From Desulfobacteraceae bacterium (GTDB lineage Bacteria > Desulfobacterota > DSM-4660 > Desulfatiglandales > Desulfatiglandaceae), in contig DSCZ01000357.1 in assembly GCA_011048855.1 (NCBI GenBank), positions 1 through 6,851 on the forward strand: a stretch of DNA of 6,851 nucleotides, read 5' to 3'. Within the stretch, counting starts at the first letter, position 1. The number at the start of each line of letters is the position of its first letter. Position numbers and translations under genes: made by a program. Shown piece by piece: positions 1-5,900 of this stretch. A model generated the notes under the pieces. It had not been told where the DNA came from, searched no databases, and was given only the letters and a program-made list of their open reading frames with translations.

Positions 1-25
1 CGTGATACAAAATACTTGTGGACAT
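1..25 (-). CDS. N-terminus of ISL3-type transposase (partial, runs off window)
   Basis: Reading leftward from the ATG at 25-23, eight codons are visible before the window edge: MSTSILYH. From memory, this opening resembles the N-terminus of ISL3-family transposases (MSTSxLYHxFG-type), the DDE enzymes that move ISL3 insertion sequences. A very strong ribosome binding site lies at the right distance upstream. The neighbouring diguanylate cyclase has lost its front part next to this gene, which fits an insertion sequence. The family call rests on eight residues plus context, so it is tentative. That a protein starts here is better supported than which one. Confidence 0.55.
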
Positions 26-30
26 GATGG

Positions 31-41
31 CTCTCCTCCTT
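31..41 (-). promoter_or_regulatory. Strong ribosome binding site of the leftward transposase
   Basis: On the minus strand this reads AAGGAGGAGAG, a near-perfect anti-16S match. Its GGAGG core ends 9 bases before the ATG at 25-23. It is the main reason for calling a real start codon at the very edge of the window. Confidence 0.7.
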
Positions 42-76
42 CAATGAATTGCACTTCACCAAAGAGGAGAACCTGA

Positions 77-457
77 TTGTCTATTTTTTTCAACCCCTAT
101 GTACGCAAGAACCGGATGAACCCCTGGGGACATGCGGCGGGCGATACTGTGCTAAAGGGATTTGCCGATATCCTTCAATCCGCCTGCCGCAAGGAGGATT
201 TGGCCGCACGGTTTGGCGGTGAGGAATTTATTGTCATGCTGACCCACACAGACCGGGATGGCGGGGTGCAGTATGCCGAACGGGTCCGCCGGGAAATAGA
301 AGCCCATCCATTCCCGGAGATTGAGCAGCGTGTTACGGCCAGTTTGGGCGTGAGCCAGCTCAAGACGGAGGAAGACGCCGAATCGGTTATCAAACGGGCC
401 GATGACGCCCTCTACCGGGCCAAGGCCGACGGACGCAATCAAGTAGCGAAGGGATAA
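77..457 (+). pseudogene. 5'-truncated diguanylate cyclase (GGDEF domain remnant)
   Basis: The frame runs 126 codons from TTG 77, which follows an AGAGGAG-type ribosome binding site and an in-frame TGA at 74-76, to TAA 455-457. From residue 17 on it matches the back part of a GGDEF domain, which makes cyclic di-GMP from two GTP. Visible are GHAAGD (with the guanine-contacting Asp), the inhibitory-site RxxD as RKED, six residues on the GGEEF signature, and the closing ADDALYRAKADGRN. Missing are the Mg-binding DxDxFK strand, all sensor domains and a proper NDxxGH: the sequence reads NPWGH, one residue short. The first ~12-16 residues are unlike any GGDEF protein and probably come from the insertion-sequence end. 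A real domain is about 160 residues and this keeps about 110, so it should be catalytically dead. The remnant could still be translated from TTG 77, but I treat it as debris. Confidence 0.8.
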
Positions 458-465
458 CCCCGCCC

Positions 466-587
466 TTGTCTTTTAGGCTTGGCAAACTAGCTCTCTTGAC
501 GGATCTGTACGAGCTGGCCATGCTTCAGGCTTATTTCGTTGAGGGAATGACCGGCGAAGCGGTATTCAGCTTCTTCACCGTGAAAAT
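466..587 (+). pseudogene. pncB: N-terminal fragment of nicotinate phosphoribosyltransferase
   Basis: Starting at TTG 466, eight bases after the GGDEF remnant's stop, the frame reads LALLTDLYELAMLQAYF, then EGM, GEAVFSFF and VK. The LLTDLYELxM opening followed by a Tyr-Phe, an EGM and an AVF-F is the characteristic start of nicotinate phosphoribosyltransferase, which condenses nicotinate with PRPP in NAD salvage. Only about 40 of the usual 430-490 residues are present. Similarity fades at about 587, where a C-rich REP-like palindrome begins, and the frame then runs through that repeat to TGA 655-657 with no family resemblance. All PRPP- and nicotinate-binding residues are lost, so it cannot be active. 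A weak AAGGGA at 449-454 could serve the TTG. The true start could also lie further upstream, because the frame stays open into the GGDEF remnant. Confidence 0.75.
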
Positions 588-636
588 ACCCCCCTCACCC
601 CGGCCCTCTCCCCCCGAAGGGTGGAGAGGGGGAATG
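588..636. repeat. REP-like C-rich/G-rich palindrome
   Basis: The core is CCCTCTCC at 604-611 pairing perfectly with GGAGAGGG at 623-630. Inside, after one C/T mismatch, CCC (613-615) pairs with GGG (619-621) around a GAA loop. A CCCCTCACCCCGG lead-in precedes it. This layout (CCCTCACCCC, then CCCTCTCC, then GGAGAGGG) is a widespread intergenic repeat type in proteobacterial genomes. It sits exactly where nicotinate phosphoribosyltransferase similarity stops, so it marks or caused the break. Confidence 0.7.
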
Positions 637-654
637 TGTTTTCATGCCCGGGGG

Positions 655-686
655 TGAACAGACACACCGGCCTGTTCAAGTTTTTT
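655..686 (+). terminator. Terminator-like hairpin just before the cyclase ribosome binding site
   Basis: TGAACAG (655-661) pairs perfectly with CTGTTCA (672-678) over a 10-base loop, and after AAG comes a run of six T (681-686). That is the shape of an intrinsic terminator, though the stem is only 7 bp and moderate in GC. It would end any transcript from the debris region. Because the next gene's Shine-Dalgarno starts at 687, it could instead act as a leader or attenuator hairpin of that gene. Confidence 0.5.
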
Positions 687-697
687 AAGGAGAGAGG
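687..697 (+). promoter_or_regulatory. Ribosome binding site that fixes the cyclase start
   Basis: AAGGAGAGAGG lies 4-14 bases before ATG 702. AAGGAG ends 9 bases from the start codon, an ideal spacing. It selects the ATG at 702 over the in-frame GTG at 621, which lies inside the REP palindrome and would add 27 residues without domain character. Confidence 0.8.
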
Positions 698-701
698 TCA
701 A

Positions 702-2453
702 ATGGCCGACCAGTCAAATACGGATCGCGAAACCTCAAAAGAAATAGCGGCATTAAATCAAAGAATCCGGGAACTTGAGGAAGCAAGAGCGGAAGAGAAG
801 GGAGCCAATGAAAGTGAATTGCTGGTGCGTGCGATCAGCATGGCGGCACAGGATGCCATTGTCATGCTGGACGTCGAGGGGCGGGTTTCCTACTGGAATC
901 TAGCGGCTGATCGTATTTTTGGTTACACGAGCAATGAAGCCCTTGGACGGAATCTGCATGATATGCTTGCTCCGAAACGTTATCATGAGGCCCATGATGC
1001 GGCTTTTCCAGAGTTCCAATGTTCGGGCCGGGGTAATGCCGTTGGAAAAACCCTGCAATTGAAAGCGCTGCGAAAGAGTGGGCAAGAATTTCCTATTGAA
1101 TTGTCCCTTTCGAGCGTACGGTTCAAGGATGGGTGGCATGCGGTTGGCATTATTCGCGACATCTCGGAACGTGAACAAGCGGAGGAAGAACTGTTTCGTC
1201 AAAAAGTACGTTTCCAATCATTGTTCACCAACACCAACGATGCGATGGTCTTCATCGACGAGAAGCATAAAATAATCGACATTAATTATCAGTTCACCCG
1301 GTTGTTCGGATACGACCTTGATGAAATCAAAGGCAGGGTTATCAACAAGGTGGTTGATCCTCATGGAATGGCTGATAATATCTATGCCTCACCTCGCTTC
1401 CTGCGCGGTGAGAAAGTTGAGATGGAGGCGGTCCGGTATGGAAAGGACGGACAGCCCATTGATGTTCTCCTCAAGGGCGCTCCGGTATTTATAAAGGGCA
1501 AGATTGCGGGCGGGTATGCCATCTATTCCGACATGCGAGAAAAAAAACGTGCCGAAAAATTGCTCCTGGAGTCAAAAAGTCGGTTCGAAGCAATCGTATC
1601 TTCTCTCGGAGATGCCGTTTTCCTGATAGATCCGGCGACCCGATTGATCGACGAATGCAATAATGCCGCTACCACGATCTTCGGGTATTCGCGTGAAGAA
1701 TTGGTGGGCAGGCAGTCTTCTATCCTGCATATCGATCAGGCTCATTTCGAGCAGTTCGGAATTGATGCCATGGCCTCATACGAAGACCCGGGATACCACG
1801 CGACGGAGTTCTTGATGCGGCGGCGGGATGGAAGCGTGTTCCCGACCGAAAACTATGTCCGGCCAGTCCGTGATTCAGACGGCCGTATTTTGTATGTGGT
1901 CAGCGTGGTGCGTGATATCAGCGAGCGGAAACAGGCAGAGGAAAAGATCCATCAAATGGCCCATTATGATTCCCTGACGGGTCTTCCCAACCGGGAGCTT
2001 CTCTCCGATCGCCTGGCTGTCGCCCTGGCCCATGCACGGAGGAACCATGGTTACGTGGCCGTGGCGATGCTTGACTTGGATAATTTCAAAGATGTGAACG
2101 ATAAACTTGGCCATGACATTGGAGATCTTCTCCTCAAGGCGGCAGCGGAAAGACTGAGTGCGGCACTGAGAGAGAGCGACACCGTTGCCCGCTTTGGCGG
2201 TGACGAGTTCGTTCTGCTGCTCCCGGGCCTGAAGAAAGTGGATGATGTGACCCCGGTCGCCCGGAAGATCGTTGAAAGTTTTCGGAAATTTTTTCTTATC
2301 GGCGCCCATCAGCTCCTTGTGACGACAAGCATCGGTATCGCCGTCTATCCTGATGATGGAACGGAAGAGAAGATCCTTATTAAAAACGCCGACTCAGCCA
2401 TGTACCAGGCCAAACAAACAGGGCGGAACAGATATCAGATCTATGTTAAGTAG
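702..2453 (+). CDS. Diguanylate cyclase with three PAS sensor domains (PAS-PAS-PAS-GGDEF)
   Basis: This 583-residue protein makes cyclic di-GMP from two GTP in response to signals sensed by its PAS domains. The order is: a charged coiled coil at about 8-35, PAS1 at 43-157, PAS2 at 167-283, PAS3 at 293-411 and GGDEF at 418-581. Each PAS domain ends in the usual RDISERxQAEE or DMREKKRAE linker helix, which passes signal between domains. The catalytic domain looks intact: DSLTGLPNR 423-431, Mg ligand D458 in LDLDNFKDVND, GH 470-471, D475, GGDEF 499-503 and closing AMYQAKQTGRNRY. The inhibitory site RxxD is RESD 490-493, at the proper six residues before GGDEF, so product feedback inhibition is expected. 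There is no EAL domain, signal peptide or membrane segment, so it should be cytosolic. No cofactor residues identify the PAS ligands. It is the only full-length gene in the window. No partner gene adjoins it; the gene to its right is on the opposite strand and converges on it. Confidence 0.93.
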   Translation: MADQSNTDRETSKEIAALNQRIRELEEARAEEKGANESELLVRAISMAAQDAIVMLDVEGRVSYWNLAADRIFGYTSNEALGRNLHDMLAPKRYHEAHDAAFPEFQCSGRGNAVGKTLQLKALRKSGQEFPIELSLSSVRFKDGWHAVGIIRDISEREQAEEELFRQKVRFQSLFTNTNDAMVFIDEKHKIIDINYQFTRLFGYDLDEIKGRVINKVVDPHGMADNIYASPRFLRGEKVEMEAVRYGKDGQPIDVLLKGAPVFIKGKIAGGYAIYSDMREKKRAEKLLLESKSRFEAIVSSLGDAVFLIDPATRLIDECNNAATTIFGYSREELVGRQSSILHIDQAHFEQFGIDAMASYEDPGYHATEFLMRRRDGSVFPTENYVRPVRDSDGRILYVVSVVRDISERKQAEEKIHQMAHYDSLTGLPNRELLSDRLAVALAHARRNHGYVAVAMLDLDNFKDVNDKLGHDIGDLLLKAAAERLSAALRESDTVARFGGDEFVLLLPGLKKVDDVTPVARKIVESFRKFFLIGAHQLLVTTSIGIAVYPDDGTEEKILIKNADSAMYQAKQTGRNRYQIYVK

Positions 2454-2485
2454 CTTAGCTAACTATATTCCTCTTTCTGAGAACC

Positions 2486-2596
2486 TCACCCCTCAACAGG
2501 CGTTGAGTTCTGGCGTGCGGTTTGATCGGCGCTCTCACCGGGCCACGTTTTTGCCTTCTCTTTGAGTTCCCTGAACTTGTATGATGAAGAATTCAT
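2486..2596 (-). CDS. Doubtful 36-residue reading frame between the two main genes
   Basis: ATG 2596-2594 to TGA 2488-2486 gives a hydrophilic peptide with a protein-like first half (KFRELKEKAKTWPGES) and a polar tail. I do not recognise it. There is no convincing ribosome binding site, and the surrounding bases are AT-rich (ATTAATTATG). It lies just downstream of the truncated serpin end, so it may be the first codons of another broken gene brought in by the same rearrangement, or chance. I list it so that the gap is described, and I do not claim it as a gene. Confidence 0.15.
   Translation of the reverse strand: MNSSSYKFRELKEKAKTWPGESADQTARQNSTPVEG
2492..2507. other. Small hairpin after the cyclase gene
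   Basis: CTCAAC (2492-2497) pairs perfectly with GTTGAG (2502-2507) over a 4-base loop, 39 bases after the cyclase stop. No T-run follows on either strand, so it is a weak terminator candidate at best. On the minus strand a competing wider pairing is possible between AGAACTCA and TGAGGTTCT with one bulged G. The 175-bp gap 2454-2628 otherwise holds nothing I can assign. Confidence 0.3.
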
Positions 2597-2628
2597 AATT
2601 AATCATGGCAAATAGCAACACGCCAATG

Positions 2629-2940
2629 TTAACTGGGAAGCTCGACGGCGTCAAATCCAACCCCCCGGGCATATCTTGTATCCAAACGGCCATGCATCAT
2701 GTCCGACGTCACCGTTGTCCCGTCCAGCCGGTAAAAAGGTCCGGGGGCGGTGAGCTCTTCCTCAAACTTCTTGTACCAGGACCTCTTGAAATAAATCGCG
2801 TTGGTCAAAACCACGGCTGTATCGGGCGTGATGGAGCCCTGGGGCAGCAGGTCTTTGATTTTGTCATTGGTTTGATCTTCCACCCACTGGTTGATGGTGT
2901 TGCGGCTTCCTTCCCAGTTATTGACAAAATCCAGGGTAAA
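2629..2940 (-). pseudogene. Internal serpin fragment fused in frame after the dockerin-like domain
   Basis: Residues 1275-1377 of the mosaic protein match the middle of a serpin, a protease inhibitor that traps its target with a mobile loop. Visible are LDFVNNWEGSRNTINQWVE, TNDKIKDLLPQGSI, VVLTNAIYFK, SWYKKFEEE, a GTTVTSDMMHG stretch, and FDAVELP just before the stop, corresponding to helix F, strand 3A and the following sheets. A serpin has about 370 residues and this holds about 100. The helices before LDF and everything after VELP, including the hinge and reactive-centre loop, are gone, so it cannot inhibit proteases. The stop comes two codons after VELP, where a normal serpin continues with Tyr and Gly, so the breakpoint is near 2634. 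Confidence 0.8.
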
Positions 2941-5900
2941 TTCGGAAAATCCATCGATCATCGCCTCCATGTCCGATGCCATGTACACTGGATCGGAGTC
3001 ATAGGAGGCCGGGGACCTGAGGAATCCTTCCTGTTGTGTTTCACCTTTTGACAGCTCTTGCAGAATATAAACGGCTTCCGCAAAGCCGATACGGTTGTCG
3101 CCGTCAATATCGGCACCCTTGTGAACCTTATTAGACACAGAAATCCCTGAAATTACCTGTAGAGCAAGGATGGCATCGGCAAGATCGATCTTGTCGTCGT
3201 CGTTCACATCTCCAGCCAAAATATATTGATCAATGGAAAATTGTACTGTTACATAACAAGGCTGGGTCACAGGCGAGATAGTATACACATCTCCCTCCAG
3301 GCTTCCATCGCAACCCGAAACAGAGACTGTGGTGTACCCGGCTTCAGGATTAATAATCAGCCGGGCCGTTGTTCCTTGAGGATACATGCCTGCCCACTCC
3401 ACGGATCCGGAATTTTCTGGGGTCACGGACACGCTTATCGTATGCAGGGTGGAGGAGGTTAAATAGGGATATCCGCCGTTCAACGCGTCGGCCCTGTTCC
3501 AGGCGTTCCCCTCACTGAATTCCCAACCGGTATAACTGGCGCTCTCGCGCATCTGGGCCGTTGACAACCCGGTTCCACCTGCAGATTGACTCTGTAGGCT
3601 TGTCTCCATATCCCAATAGGAATCAGTGATCGTGGCATCGTATTCTGAGATCCCTACCAATCCGCCTTGATTTCCACCTTCCTGGTTAAGCTCGACCAAG
3701 CCCGTTGCATAGGACCACCTAATATAACCCCCATTGGCCCGCCCTACGAGCCCTCCAATAGCATCGCTTCCATTGACAAAACCTGTCGAATAACAGTCAT
3801 CAATCACGCCGCCATCAGTCAAACCTACCAACCCCCCGACATTTGTAAAACCGCTGACATTCACCGTGGAATAGCTTTCAGTGACGGATCCCGCGTTAAT
3901 ACCGACGAGGCCTCCGATATTTTCCCCATTTTCAGACCCATAAACCTGTCCGCTCACGTAAGCCCTATCAACCACTGATAAGCTACAACCTACCAAACCG
4001 CCGACATCGTTATTTCCGGCTACATACACGTCGGTCAGCCCAACGTTGCTGATCCTCGGCCCCTCGTCAAGCACTCCGAACAGGCCGACATTGTCCATAT
4101 CCGGACGGTTTATAAAGAGGTTTGAGATCAGGTGACCGTTTCCATTGAATTCACCTGTAAACGGTGCTTCGTGCGTACCAATGGGTTCCCACCCTGATCC
4201 TTCATTCCAGGGAGATGTATTCAGGTCGATATCGTTGCTCAATGTGAAATACCGTCCTGGATAGCCTAGATGATACCGTATATTATTCAGCTGGTTTGCG
4301 CTCGCCACCTGGTAGGGATTTCCTTCCGTGCCATCCCCACCGGCAAAATCCGCGTTGTACAACCCGGCAACTTCCGTGGTCGCGCCCGGAGAAACCGTCA
4401 CAATCCGGTTCTCCGGTGTATTCCAGCCGGGAATCGGCTTAAATTCCACGGTATAATCCCCGGGATCGAGAACTTCGGCATAACCACTCTCCAACCACTC
4501 CTCAGTCCCCGCTCGGCGCCATCCGGCCTCTCCCGTTAAAGCCTCAGGAACTTCGAGATTCACAACCAGGGAACCTGATGTATAAACTTCAGTTGCATGA
4601 AAAAAACTGTTGTTGGAGGTATCCAGTTCAAAAACGACATCGTCCGGGTCGGCCACGGCATAGATCACAGCGGTCGAATCACCGTTTCCCCCAGCAGAAT
4701 AATCCCATACAAAGCTCACGTCATGCGCCGCAGACGGTTCAAGCCCTGAAACGGGGCTTCTGCCGATCTCCTGGCCGTCCTGAGAGCCAAGGCGCCAGGA
4801 CAGATCAAAAGCGCCTGTAGGAATGACGCCCTGGTTGGTCACCCGTGCTGTAAGATTCCTCTCTGTTCCCGAAAGTTGTTCGCTCCAGGTCGATTCCACC
4901 GCTATATCCGGTAAAACCGTCCAGATTGATTCTGTGTTGTCCGACCGGTCAGGATCCTCCACAGCCATATCCGGGTCTGCTACAACATAGAGGATATGCG
5001 CGTTGGGGTCTTCAGGCACATCCCAGGTAAATGCCACATCTTCGCTCGCCCCTGCAGTCAAAGGGCCTGGGATAACAGTCTCGGCAATCATCTCACCGCC
5101 CTCGGAAGGATTCCCACTGTAAAGCCTCACTTCGACTCCTTCAAGCGGAATATCCCCTTCATTCACCAGCACGGCTCTGACTGCCGCCTGGGATCCAGGC
5201 GCCGGGTTTTTCGGCTCAACGGTCAAGGAATCCTGTTTGACGGAGAGGCCACTACCCAGTTCGTGGCGCAGGATGTAGAGGTCTGTCCTCCCGGGCCTTG
5301 GCGCGTTTTCAATAACACGGGTTTCTCCATTCAGTTCAACTTCGATGTCCTCCCGCAATGTCTGGGTCTTGAGGTAGGCCAAAACCATTTCCTTCCCGTC
5401 AAAGGCCATGGAAAGAAAGCTTTCGGCATGCTCGTCATGGGTCAATTGGCGGGGAAGGCTCCACAGGTCCAAGGCTGCATCGTAGAAGGCGGCAACGATG
5501 TCCACCCCATCTTCATGCTGCACGGAATAAGCGACCGCAGCACCGCCCGTGAGGGTCACCCCGGCAAGAGTCGGCGAATTTTGGGCGGCCGTGTATTCCG
5601 GGTAGACATCTGCAGGGTTCCAGCCAGAAAGAGAAGTATAGAGCATCCTCTCCCCTGATTTCCACACCAGCATCAGGTTTCCTTCAGGCGCGACCAGCAC
5701 CGGCAGACTGTCTTCCACATCGTTGTTTGTGAGTCGAACCACCGACTGCCAGGCACCATTGTCAGTGGAAATCGAATACAGCTCCCTGTCTCCCAGTGTT
5801 TCCGTGTCTCCATCCTCATCGACACTGAAGACAACGTGACCCTGACCCCCACTGTCAGATCCGAAAGCAAACTCCAGGATACCTTTGGGTGCAGACCAGA

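Larger units (their letters stand above)
1..113 (-). mobile_element. End of an ISL3-like insertion sequence (edge estimated)
   Basis: This is the 5' end of an insertion sequence whose transposase is read leftward from 25. On the minus strand two candidate outer ends begin with the same six bases: GGTTCTTGCGTACATAGGGG starting at 113, and GGTTCTCCTCTTTGG starting at 73. I prefer 113, because recognisable GGDEF homology only resumes from about 114-125, so 74-113 looks like element rather than host gene. The other inverted repeat and any target duplication are outside the window, so the exact boundary cannot be fixed here. Confidence 0.45.

Noticed and set aside
621..701. Upstream GTG start for the PAS-GGDEF protein, adding 27 residues
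   Set aside because: It begins inside the REP palindrome and runs through the terminator-like hairpin. ATG 702 has an ideal ribosome binding site, and the extra residues have no domain character.
588..701. Cyclic di-GMP riboswitch in front of the cyclase
   Set aside because: I looked for a GEMM-type core and found none. The structure there is a REP-like palindrome and a simple hairpin.
2485..2507. Intrinsic terminator of the cyclase gene
   Set aside because: The stem is only 6 bp and is followed by TTCTGGCG rather than a T-run, so I kept it only as a weak hairpin.
3652..4089. CRISPR-like periodic array
   Set aside because: The periodicity is at protein level (GGLVG every 26-30 residues). 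The nucleotide repeats are degenerate and in frame, which fits GLUG motifs.
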